A DNA stretch of 8,917 bases from positions 1 to 8,917 of the forward strand of contig JABFSY010000043.1 of assembly GCA_013140395.1 (NCBI GenBank), given 5' to 3'. Position 1 is the stretch's first letter. Every line of letters begins with the position of its first letter. The DNA is from Cyclobacteriaceae bacterium. Lineage in GTDB: Bacteria; Bacteroidota; Bacteroidia; Cytophagales; Cyclobacteriaceae. Made by a program: the position numbers and the translations under genes. A model generated the notes under the pieces. The model did not search any database and was not told where the DNA came from. It was given only the letters and a program-made list of their open reading frames with translations. Below, piece by piece: positions 1-6,746 of this stretch.

Positions 1-1
1 G

Positions 2-1201
2 GGTGTAGGCTTATGGAATTGGGCGACCAAAGAGGGACAGCTGCTAGAGACTGTAGTGCAGAAAAGTAAACCTATCGATAAGGAACCTCTGGTCGATGGC
101 AATATTCAAAAAGAAATGACGACTGCAATCAATGGCACAAGCGCCAGTAAATTGTCTGAGGAAAATTCAATTCAAAAAAATTCGCCATCTTCTTTGCAAG
201 AAAAGGGGAGTAAAGGAAAGAGTATAGAAAAGTACGTGACTCCAAAAGAGAAAGGTAGTCGTCATCTTTTTGGCTCTAACGCTCTTGCTTCCCTAGTTGC
301 GGCAGAAGAACAAAACGGAATTGCAAACGAAAAAAATGAGAATTTTAGACTCACGCATTTAACGCGTGAGTGTCCTACGATTTCGTCTGAAGAGTTACCA
401 GTGGTCGAAATAAAGCTAACGGGCGAACCAACCAGAACGGTTGCCCAAGCAAAGCGTTTTAAAGAGCCGACTGTAGCTTCTAAAAATGAACAAAAGGACG
501 ATAGAGGTTGGTGGGCATCGGTCGGGGGCGCAGCTGGCAATTACAATCCAAATACTTCTGTGTCCACGAATTTTTCACAGGCTCAAATTACCGGGGTGCC
601 ATCTTCCAGTAGTACCGCGCCCAACAACAGCGAGGCATCAACGGGAATCGCATTTTCATATGGAGTAAATCTTGGAAAGAAAGTCGCTAAGCGCTGGGTA
701 ATTGTAACAGGCGTGAATTACTTGAATCAATCAATTGGTTACAATTCAAATATCGCCTCCTTGGATATCAACAATAGAGCACAAGCATTTGTAGCCGACT
801 TAAATGCTAACTCCTCAAATCTGACAACAACTACTCCTTATAAAATAAACAGCAGTAACGAATTTTTATCGATCCCACTGCAAGCAGGTTTTATTTTGCT
901 AGACAAAAAGATCGGGCTTCAACTTAATGCTGGCGTTTCTTCTGATTTTTTTATGAAAAACACATTAATTGATGAAGGTGGAAAGTTAGCAAGCTATTCC
1001 CAAGGAGCAGGTGACAATTCAGCTTATCGAACCGTCAACTGGACGGGACTGGCGAGTACTGAGTTAAGCTACCGCATATCTAATCATTATCGAGTCTCGT
1101 TGCTCCCAGGGTTACGTTATGGTTTTAATCCCGTATTGAAGTCTGGGACGACCTTTCCAGTTATTTGGGATGTTGGTTTTCGATTTAGGTATCTGTTTTA
1201 G
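2..1201 (+). CDS. Membrane-anchored outer-membrane beta-barrel protein, 5' end missing
   Basis: The reading frame is open to the left edge, so the gene starts outside the window; 399 codons are visible. A GTG at 56 could be called as a start, but the residues before it (GVGLWNWATKEG) read like the end of a transmembrane helix. A hydrophilic linker rich in Ser, Lys, Glu and Asn runs to about visible residue 168. From the GWWASVGG motif at about 169 the protein alternates polar and hydrophobic strands with Gly and aromatic residues, and it ends in DVGFRFRYLF, a terminal aromatic beta-strand as in outer-membrane barrels. In Bacteroidota, proteins with a short cytoplasmic N-terminus, one membrane helix, a periplasmic linker and a C-terminal barrel often lie beside ECF sigma-factor genes and may act as anti-sigma-like or envelope-sensing proteins. 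That role is inference, because the decisive N-terminus is outside the window. The barrel call is fairly sure, the anchor less so. Confidence 0.75.
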   Translation, partial: GVGLWNWATKEGQLLETVVQKSKPIDKEPLVDGNIQKEMTTAINGTSASKLSEENSIQKNSPSSLQEKGSKGKSIEKYVTPKEKGSRHLFGSNALASLVAAEEQNGIANEKNENFRLTHLTRECPTISSEELPVVEIKLTGEPTRTVAQAKRFKEPTVASKNEQKDDRGWWASVGGAAGNYNPNTSVSTNFSQAQITGVPSSSSTAPNNSEASTGIAFSYGVNLGKKVAKRWVIVTGVNYLNQSIGYNSNIASLDINNRAQAFVADLNANSSNLTTTTPYKINSSNEFLSIPLQAGFILLDKKIGLQLNAGVSSDFFMKNTLIDEGGKLASYSQGAGDNSAYRTVNWTGLASTELSYRISNHYRVSLLPGLRYGFNPVLKSGTTFPVIWDVGFRFRYLF

Positions 1202-1238
1202 AAAAAAGAGGATGTTTAGGGCGATGTTTTAGAAAAAT

Positions 1239-1277
1239 ACGTGGAAAACCACGTGTGAAATACGTGGTTTTCCACGT
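1239..1277. terminator. Perfect nested inverted repeat, possible terminator or repeat unit
   Basis: The arms at 1239-1254 (ACGTGGAAAACCACGT) and 1262-1277 are perfect reverse complements across a 7-nt loop, giving a 16-bp stem. Each arm is also a small hairpin by itself: six bases, an A4 or T4 centre, then the complementary six. The repeat lies 38 bp after the stop of the barrel gene, where a terminator would be expected, but no T-run follows it on the plus strand. Read on the minus strand it is followed by ATTTTTCT, a better T-tract, although no minus-strand gene ends here. It may instead be a protein-binding palindrome or a dispersed repeat. Confidence 0.5.
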
Positions 1278-1325
1278 TGTGTCGATATAAGTGGAGTGAG
1301 ACCTTTGACTTTTAAAAACTGCCAT

Positions 1326-1490
1326 ATGGAGAGCCCCTTTCGTTTCATTTTCGTGCCTGTCGGGTTTGTTTTGTTTTTTGCTTTTTTAATGGCGGGGTTG
1401 CTATTTGGTGGTCTTTCTTTAGCAATTGGCGCCTTTGGCTATGTGAGAGGTCAGCTGGCATTGTCTGTGCGAACGTTTTTGTTTCCCTAG
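1326..1490 (+). CDS. Possible small membrane protein (doubtful)
   Basis: A 54-codon ORF begins with ATG at 1326; a GTG at 1296 in the same frame would add 10 residues. The product is very hydrophobic, with one long stretch from about residue 7 to 36 (FIFVPVGF through LAIGAFGY) that could span the membrane once or twice, and a short tail ending in RTFLFP. No family is recognised. T-rich DNA easily produces Phe- and Leu-rich ORFs by chance, and there is no clear promoter or ribosome binding site. The ORF lies between two inverted repeats and stops 51 bp before the LVIVD lipoprotein gene. It is listed only as a candidate. Confidence 0.2.
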   Translation: MESPFRFIFVPVGFVLFFAFLMAGLLFGGLSLAIGAFGYVRGQLALSVRTFLFP

Positions 1491-1507
1491 TTCCAACTGT
1501 TTTTAGT

Positions 1508-1538
1508 TCAGGTGTGTCGAAGTGATACAAACACCTGA
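1508..1538. promoter_or_regulatory. 8-bp inverted repeat just before the LVIVD start codon
   Basis: The arms TCAGGTGT (1508-1515) and ACACCTGA (1531-1538) are exact reverse complements separated by 15 bp. The second arm ends 3 bp before the ATG at 1542. The position fits an operator bound by a dimeric regulator, or an RNA hairpin that limits access to the start codon. No regulator can be named. Confidence 0.35.
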
Positions 1539-1541
1539 CTT

Positions 1542-2831
1542 ATGAAAAAACTTACTTCTATCACACGATTTCTGTTTTGCATTCTGCTTCTAATCTCATT
1601 TGGCTGCGAGGACAACTATGAGATTGTACAGAAGTATTCCTATTTTGAACCCGTCTACACCACCACTGCCGAGATCAGAGCATCAGTGGGCTTGACACCC
1701 CCGCAAACGATCAGAGAAGCTGGCAAGATTTACATTAAAGACAATTGGCTTTTTGTGAATGAAGTCGGTAAAGGAATTCATATTATCGACAATACAAATC
1801 CGGCTAATCCTATCATCCAGGGTTTCTTGACAATTCCAGGAAACTATGACTTAGCTGTTAAAGGCAATATTCTTTATGCCGACAGCTATATTGATCTGCT
1901 GGCGATTGACATTACGGACAAAGCGAACATCAAAATCACAAAAAGGTTGGAGGGAATTTTCTCCGTGTATAATCGAATGGGTTCTAGTATTGACCCGGTC
2001 AAGGGAATCATCACAAGCTGGGAGCAAAAGGAAAATGTAATGGTAACAACTTCAAAGGGTCAGGCCAAAATCCAGCCGTGGGGTGGATTTTGGTTTGATC
2101 GGGGTGTTGCATTTGCACAACTATCAAGCGTCAAGACAGCCGCTACTCCTGGCAATCCCTCTACTTCCGGCATTGGAGGCTCGATGGCGCGCTTTACCAT
2201 TGAAGGAGATTATTTATATATGTTAGATGCGGGAAGTATTCATTCGGTGAGCATCGGGGCGTTGAATAATCCAGTTGCAAAAACCAAGAGCATGATTGCG
2301 TGGGATATTGAAACGATTTTTCCACACAATGGGAATCTCTTTTTTGGAGCACAAAGTGGTATGTACATCTATGGATTAGCAGATCCGGAAAAGCCCAACC
2401 GAATCAGTCAATATACGCATGTTCGAAGCTGTGACCCAGTAGTTGTAGAAGGCGATCTAGCCTACGTAACCCTTCGTTCTGGAACCAATTGCCAAGGGTT
2501 TACAAATCAGTTAGAAGTGATTAACATCAAAGACTTGACCAATCCGGTGCTGTTAAAAATTTATCCCATGACGAATCCACACGGTTTGGGTATTGACAAC
2601 AAGAATCTTTTTGTGTGTGATGGCGATGACGGATTAAAGGTCTACGATGCCACAGACCATTTAAAAATCTCTGACAATCAATTGGCTCACTACAAAAACA
2701 TCAATACCTACGATGTGATCCCCTACCAAAATGTGGCGATTATGACCGGCAAAGATGGGATTTATCAATACGACTACTCCAATCCAAAGGATATTAGACA
2801 ATTGAGTCGTCTGACTTTCTCAAAGGAGTAA
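1542..2831 (+). CDS. LVIVD-repeat beta-propeller lipoprotein
   Basis: The 429-aa product starts with a lipoprotein signal: positive MKK, a hydrophobic core, and Cys22 after ISFG. Acidic residues (Glu23, Asp24) directly follow the cysteine, which in several Bacteroidota favours display on the cell surface. The body carries repeats of the LVIVD type (short strand, then D-x-x-[ND]-P-x-x-P or similar). I place seven, starting near residues 77, 118, 231, 272, 322, 363 and 405, mostly 41-50 residues apart, consistent with a seven-bladed propeller. An extra segment of about 70 residues (roughly 140-215, ending in a Gly/Ser-rich stretch) separates the second and third repeats. Cys297 and Cys317 could form a disulfide. 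LVIVD proteins are thought to serve as extracellular binding scaffolds, and no substrate can be given. The next gene follows after 2 bp, so the two are probably co-transcribed. Confidence 0.88.
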   Translation: MKKLTSITRFLFCILLLISFGCEDNYEIVQKYSYFEPVYTTTAEIRASVGLTPPQTIREAGKIYIKDNWLFVNEVGKGIHIIDNTNPANPIIQGFLTIPGNYDLAVKGNILYADSYIDLLAIDITDKANIKITKRLEGIFSVYNRMGSSIDPVKGIITSWEQKENVMVTTSKGQAKIQPWGGFWFDRGVAFAQLSSVKTAATPGNPSTSGIGGSMARFTIEGDYLYMLDAGSIHSVSIGALNNPVAKTKSMIAWDIETIFPHNGNLFFGAQSGMYIYGLADPEKPNRISQYTHVRSCDPVVVEGDLAYVTLRSGTNCQGFTNQLEVINIKDLTNPVLLKIYPMTNPHGLGIDNKNLFVCDGDDGLKVYDATDHLKISDNQLAHYKNINTYDVIPYQNVAIMTGKDGIYQYDYSNPKDIRQLSRLTFSKE

Positions 2832-2833
2832 GT

Positions 2834-3424
2834 ATGCGATTAATTGTCTTCCTTTTGATTGGTTGCAGCATCCAATCAGCTTATTCGCAGCACACACTTG
2901 ATTCCACAAAATTCAAGATGCACTATTTCGGCACGCTGTTGAGCGGTGTTCAGATAGGGTGTAGTAATTGCACAACTGGGAATCAATTGACAGCCTCTGC
3001 CTATCTCATCAATGGCGTGCAACTCACAAAGGGTTTTTCTATCGGAATTGGAATAGGAGCTGACAGCTACCAAGAATGGAAAACGATGCCTTTGTTTTTG
3101 CAGCTATCACAAAAAATAGCGGGCACCAAAAATCGCTTGCTTCTACAACTGAACACTGGTTATTCTTGGGCGTGGTACGATAGGCAGGAATACACACTGC
3201 CCAACTTTAAGCAAAATGGCGGACTAATGATCCACCCGGCTCTGACTTACCAGCTGGGAATCGAAAAATGGACAATGCAGTTTTCAGTAGGATACAAAAA
3301 TCAAGTTACGAGCACCTCTTCAAGATTCGAGTACCAAAGCTGGGGAGGAATAGTCTATAATGAGACCAATGTCAAAAATGAATTCAATCGACTGGTACTG
3401 CAAATTGGTTTTGGATGGCGGTGA
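2834..3424 (+). CDS. Exported beta-barrel-like protein of unknown function
   Basis: The 196-aa product has an N-terminal signal sequence with likely signal peptidase I cleavage after AYS (residue 18), leaving Gln19 first. Cys11 sits in LLIGC, which resembles a lipobox, but only ten residues precede it, so a lipoprotein is less likely. The mature part is rich in alternating strands with Gly, Tyr and Trp and ends in RLVLQIGFGWR, suggesting a small outer-membrane barrel of about 178 residues. Cys43 and Cys46 (CSNC) form a close pair. No named family is recognised. The start lies 2 bp after the stop of the LVIVD lipoprotein, with AAGGAG five bases upstream; that hexamer is also the Lys-Glu end of the upstream gene, so its role in initiation is unclear. 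Close spacing suggests that the lipoprotein and this barrel work as a pair in the outer membrane. The next gene converges after 10 bp with no visible terminator. Confidence 0.72.
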   Translation: MRLIVFLLIGCSIQSAYSQHTLDSTKFKMHYFGTLLSGVQIGCSNCTTGNQLTASAYLINGVQLTKGFSIGIGIGADSYQEWKTMPLFLQLSQKIAGTKNRLLLQLNTGYSWAWYDRQEYTLPNFKQNGGLMIHPALTYQLGIEKWTMQFSVGYKNQVTSTSSRFEYQSWGGIVYNETNVKNEFNRLVLQIGFGWR

Positions 3425-3434
3425 ATCCCGGATT

Positions 3435-5354
3435 CTATTTCCCTTCTAGCTCTTCAATTTCTAACGCGAGCGATTCCCACTTTTTATTCTCTTCTTCTAG
3501 TCGAAGATCAACTTTTTCATACTTCTGCTGACAATCGTTTAGTTTTTCGAAGTTTCCATAGACTTCAGGTGTGGCCATTTCTGCTTCTATTTTCTCCTTT
3601 TCTAATTGTACGCGATGTATAGCATCCTCAACCTTTTTCAGTTCGCGATTCAAATCTGAAATCTTTTTGGCATTTGGATTTGTTGCAACTGAAATTGACT
3701 TCTCCTGCGGCTTCGGTGCTTGTTTTTTTGAAGCGGGTGGAGGTGGGAGGGCTTCGGCTTCTTTTTTCTTGCGCCAATATTCGTACTCGTCATAGGTGCC
3801 AAGGTACTCTTTGATCTCATGGTTCTCGATATACCAGATCTTGTTGGCCACCTGACTAACAAAATGGCGATTGTGTGACACCACCACAAAGCTTCCCTGG
3901 TATTGTTGCAATGCTTGAATCAGAATGTTCTCAGAAATAAAATCCAAGTGGTTAGTAGGCTCATCGAGTAATAGAAAATTAGCTTCTGAAATGAGCGTTT
4001 TTGCGAGAGCCACCCTTGACTTCTCGCCCCCCGACAGCACTTTTATTTTTTTGAAAACATCTTCATCAGAGAAAAGAAAACATCCAAGCACGTTTCTCAG
4101 TTCTTGTTCCGTTTTACCACTTCCTGCGTGTTTGAGCTCATCTAGAATTTCACTATCTACATGAAGAGATTCCAGTTGATGTTGTGCATAGAAGCCATAA
4201 ATCACATTGTAGCCGATGGTCCGTTCTCCTTCTACAGGCTCATCGTTTGCAATTATCCGGAGCAAGGTCGACTTACCTTTGCCATTGGCGCCAATCAGCG
4301 CAATCTTGTCTCCTCGTTCAACTATGGCGTTTGTGTTTTTTAATATATCCAATGGGCCGTATGCCTTCGAAACATCCTTCAATGTCACTACTTGCCGTCC
4401 GGACGGTTGCTTGAAAGTGAATCGGAAGTTGACGGCTGCGTTATCGCTCACCACCTCTTCTACTAAATCCATTCTATCCAGCGCCTTCACACGAGATTGT
4501 ACTTGTTTAGATTTTGTTGCTTTCGCGCGAAAGCGTTCGATAAACCTTTCTGTTTGCCGTATTTTAGCTTGCTGGTTTTCAAAAGCGCCTTGTTGAATTT
4601 CTTCGCGCATTTCCTTCTCTTGAAGGTAGTAGGTGTAATTGCCCTCGTAGGTAATTAACTGTTCCTGTGTTACATCTACCGTTTTAGAAATCACGTTGTC
4701 TAAAAATGTACGATCGTGGGAAACAATGCCTACCGCACCCTCGTAGTTGCGCAAGTAATTTTCAACCCATTCGATGGAAGGAAGATCCAAGTGGTTGGTA
4801 GGCTCATCTAACATGAGGCATGAAGGCTTCTCCAGAAGTAACTTTGCCAACATCACGCGCATCCGCCACCCTCCTGAAAACTCGCGCAGCGGCCTGTGAA
4901 GATCTTTAGTAGTAAATCCAATGCCCTCCAACACCTCCTCCGCCTTGGACTGCATGGTGTATCCGTCCAGGTGTTCAAATTTTTCCTGCAACTTTGTCAA
5001 CTTATCAACTAACTCTTCGGAATACTCTGTTTCTAATTGGTGCAACACTTTTTCTAGTTGACGTTGTGTATCTACAGCTTCCTTAAAAGCACCCATGGCC
5101 ACCGTAAGAATGGCATCATCGGTTTGGTAAGAGAGAAGATCTTGGTTGAGAAAGCCAATGGTACAGTCTTTTGCCTTACTGATGGAACCGGAATCTATCT
5201 TGAGTTCGCCATTGATGATCTTTAGCAACGTTGATTTACCACGCCCATTTAAGCCAATCAACCCGATTTTATCATCTGGTTTAATGAACATGGAGGCATT
5301 TTGGTACAGTGCCCGACCACCAATGAAATAGGATATGTTTGAAATGGAAATCAT
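3435..5354 (-). CDS. yheS: ABC-F family ATPase, YheS-like
   Basis: The 639-aa protein has two ATP-binding cassettes and no membrane segments, the mark of ABC-F proteins, which bind the ribosome E site and help stalled or difficult translation. Cassette 1: Walker A GLNGRGKST (34-42), Q-loop Gln71, signature FSGGWRMR (159-166), Walker B LMLDEP with catalytic Glu184, switch His213. The interdomain linker (about 235-310) carries RFRAKATKSKQVQSR. Cassette 2: Walker A GANGKGKST (355-363), signature LSGGEKSR (440-447), Walker B LLLDEP with Glu465, switch His494. A Pro/Lys-rich stretch (537-553) leads to a C-terminal coiled coil (about 563-639). Length, linker motif, GFYAQHQLE near 387 and the coiled-coil tail all match E. 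coli YheS better than EttA or Uup. All catalytic residues are intact. A resistance role is not indicated, since the close match is to a housekeeping member. The symbol reflects similarity rather than proven orthology. Confidence 0.93.
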   Translation of the reverse strand: MISISNISYFIGGRALYQNASMFIKPDDKIGLIGLNGRGKSTLLKIINGELKIDSGSISKAKDCTIGFLNQDLLSYQTDDAILTVAMGAFKEAVDTQRQLEKVLHQLETEYSEELVDKLTKLQEKFEHLDGYTMQSKAEEVLEGIGFTTKDLHRPLREFSGGWRMRVMLAKLLLEKPSCLMLDEPTNHLDLPSIEWVENYLRNYEGAVGIVSHDRTFLDNVISKTVDVTQEQLITYEGNYTYYLQEKEMREEIQQGAFENQQAKIRQTERFIERFRAKATKSKQVQSRVKALDRMDLVEEVVSDNAAVNFRFTFKQPSGRQVVTLKDVSKAYGPLDILKNTNAIVERGDKIALIGANGKGKSTLLRIIANDEPVEGERTIGYNVIYGFYAQHQLESLHVDSEILDELKHAGSGKTEQELRNVLGCFLFSDEDVFKKIKVLSGGEKSRVALAKTLISEANFLLLDEPTNHLDFISENILIQALQQYQGSFVVVSHNRHFVSQVANKIWYIENHEIKEYLGTYDEYEYWRKKKEAEALPPPPASKKQAPKPQEKSISVATNPNAKKISDLNRELKKVEDAIHRVQLEKEKIEAEMATPEVYGNFEKLNDCQQKYEKVDLRLEEENKKWESLALEIEELEGK

Positions 5355-5371
5355 TCTAAGTAAAATTCCTG

Positions 5372-5379
5372 TAAAGGTA
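5372..5379 (-). promoter_or_regulatory. Candidate -7 element of the ABC-F gene
   Basis: Read on the minus strand this is TACCTTTA, seven of eight positions of the scheme TAnnTTTG known for Bacteroidota sigma-ABfr. It ends 17 bp before the ATG at 5354. No good -33 TTTG is visible at the expected distance, so the call is tentative. Confidence 0.3.
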
Positions 5380-5491
5380 ATTCCATTTTACCTATTTCTT
5401 GTTTTCTATTTGGTAGTCCTTACCCGGGCTTATTTGCAAAACTCATTCAAGACCGTTTGTCAAGTTCTTTGTATTTAGAAATCAAAAAAGA

Positions 5492-5520
5492 TTGGTGGTG
5501 TGTCTCTATTTGGTAATTTG
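5492..5520 (+). promoter_or_regulatory. Candidate promoter of the sugar dehydrogenase gene
   Basis: TTG at 5492-5494 is followed after 19 bp by TAATTTG at 5514-5520, a -7-like element with one base fewer than TAnnTTTG. It ends 16 bp before the ATG at 5537. If it is real, transcription begins downstream of the in-frame TTG at 5492, ruling that codon out as the start. Confidence 0.3.
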
Positions 5521-5536
5521 GGCTTTCAAAATTGAA

Positions 5537-6718
5537 ATGATGAACTTCCAAAAATCCGTTCTGCTGTCTAGTCTGTTAGTTGTGGCGTTGTGTTGCAATA
5601 ATACATCAACCAACAATTCAGTTGTATCAACTGCTGTAGACAATTCTTTTCCAGCAATTACTGATGCAAGTGCCAAACTTCCTTTGGAGTCGATAAAACT
5701 GCCAAAGGGTTTCTCAATTAGCATTTTCGCTGAAGTGGAGGATGCGCGATCAATGTCCTTGTCACCTGGTGGCACTTTGTTTGTTGGCAATCGAGGTGAA
5801 GATAAAGTTTATGCCGTAAAGGATACCGATGGAGATTTCAAAGCGGATAAGAAATGGGTAATTGCTTCCGGATTAAATATGCCTAATGGAGTTGCTTTCA
5901 GAGATGGTGACTTGTATGTAGCAGAGATAAATCAAATTCATAAATTTTCAGATATCGAATCTAAATTAGCTGCGCCAGGCAAATCAACAATCATCTACGA
6001 TAAATTCCCTACCGAAAAACACCATGGCTGGAAATACATTTCTTTTGGCCCGGATGGTAAATTGTATGTGCCTGTCGGAGCCCCCTGCAACATTTGTGAG
6101 TCAAAAGATCCTGTTTTTGCCTCCATTACACGAATGAATTCCGATGGTTCTGGTTTGGAGGTGTATGCCAGTGGTGTACGAAACACTGTTGGGTTTACAT
6201 GGCACCCTGAAACGAAGAACATCTGGTTCACTGACAACGGCCGCGATATGATGGGCGATGATATTCCTCCCTGTGAGCTGAATACCGCTACAAAGCCGGG
6301 GCAGCATTTTGGTTACCCGTATTGTCATGGGGGTACGATCAAGGATCCCGAATTTGGTAATAAAAGAGCTTGTTCCGAGTTTAGTCGACCTATACAAAAT
6401 CTGGGAGCTCATGTGGCACCACTTGGACTAAAATTTTATACCGGGTCGATGTTCCCGACCGAATTCAAAAATCAAATTATAGTAGCCGAACATGGTTCTT
6501 GGAATCGCACTAAAAAAAGTGGGTACAAGTTAAGCCTGGTAAAGCTAGACAACACAAACTCGGCTGTTGGCTACACCACCTTTGCCAGCGGCTGGCTAGA
6601 CGAAGCTACGCAAAAAGTCTGGGGGCGACCTGTGGATGTTTTACTACTTCCAGATGGGTCAATGCTGGTTAGCGATGACTATGCAGGCGTGATTTACAGA
6701 ATAAGTTACAAAGGGTAA
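5537..6718 (+). CDS. PQQ-dependent sugar (sorbosone) dehydrogenase family lipoprotein
   Basis: Two adjacent ATGs (5537, 5540) are the likely starts; the frame extends to a TTG at 5492, but those residues do not resemble a signal peptide. From 5537 the product has 393 aa. A hydrophobic signal (SVLLSSLLVVAL) leads to Cys19-Cys20 and an Asn/Ser/Thr-rich spacer, so it is probably a lipoprotein, although Leu before the first Cys is not an ideal lipobox. The rest matches the beta-propeller of soluble quinoprotein glucose/sorbosone dehydrogenases: LPKGFSISIFA near 55-65, HHGWKYISFGPDGKLYVPVG at 162-181 with the presumed catalytic His, SGVRN near 212-216 with an Arg where the quinone is bound, then NTATKPGQHFGYPYCHGG and VWGRPVDVLLLPDGSMLVSDD. 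Such enzymes oxidise sugars in the periplasm with PQQ and calcium. The substrate is unknown, no PQQ synthesis gene is in the window, and some relatives may not use PQQ. Five further Cys residues (184, 187, 246, 263, 279) may form disulfides. Confidence 0.88.
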   Translation: MMNFQKSVLLSSLLVVALCCNNTSTNNSVVSTAVDNSFPAITDASAKLPLESIKLPKGFSISIFAEVEDARSMSLSPGGTLFVGNRGEDKVYAVKDTDGDFKADKKWVIASGLNMPNGVAFRDGDLYVAEINQIHKFSDIESKLAAPGKSTIIYDKFPTEKHHGWKYISFGPDGKLYVPVGAPCNICESKDPVFASITRMNSDGSGLEVYASGVRNTVGFTWHPETKNIWFTDNGRDMMGDDIPPCELNTATKPGQHFGYPYCHGGTIKDPEFGNKRACSEFSRPIQNLGAHVAPLGLKFYTGSMFPTEFKNQIIVAEHGSWNRTKKSGYKLSLVKLDNTNSAVGYTTFASGWLDEATQKVWGRPVDVLLLPDGSMLVSDDYAGVIYRISYKG

Positions 6719-6746
6719 TTACTGAATTGCTCAATTAAAAAAAACA

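Larger units (their letters stand above)
1202..1541. other. 340-bp intergenic region with two inverted repeats
   Basis: This gap separates the beta-barrel gene from the LVIVD lipoprotein gene. It holds a perfect 16-bp inverted repeat at 1239-1277, a possible 54-codon hydrophobic ORF at 1326-1490, and an 8-bp inverted repeat at 1508-1538 ending 3 bp before the next start codon. I could not find a convincing TAnnTTTG promoter for the lipoprotein gene here. Confidence 0.6.

Noticed and set aside
262..668. ORFs of 92 codons (minus, 262-540) and 60 codons (plus, 486-668) inside the first gene
   Set aside because: They overlap the barrel gene in other frames, and their translations show no recognisable features.
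1345..1530. Minus-strand ORF of 61 codons in the intergenic region
   Set aside because: Its translation is Lys/Gln/Thr-rich low complexity that mirrors T-rich DNA, and it runs across most of the inverted repeat at 1508-1538.
4395..4406. 12-bp palindrome CCGTCCGGACGG in the ABC-F gene
   Set aside because: It has no loop and is explained by the conserved Pro-Ser-Gly-Arg codons; there is no reason to see a site.
3571..5331. Several plus-strand ORFs of 60-126 codons within the ABC-F gene
   Set aside because: They lie antisense to a clearly conserved two-cassette ATPase, and their translations show no domains or signals.
5492..5536. TTG at 5492 as the dehydrogenase start
   Set aside because: It would place a hydrophobic stretch plus charged residues before a good signal peptide, and it sits within the promoter candidate.
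6719..6746. Terminator between the dehydrogenase and the 168-aa protein gene
   Set aside because: The only stem is AATTG/CAATT with a 2-nt loop, which is too tight, and the A-run is on the wrong side for either gene.
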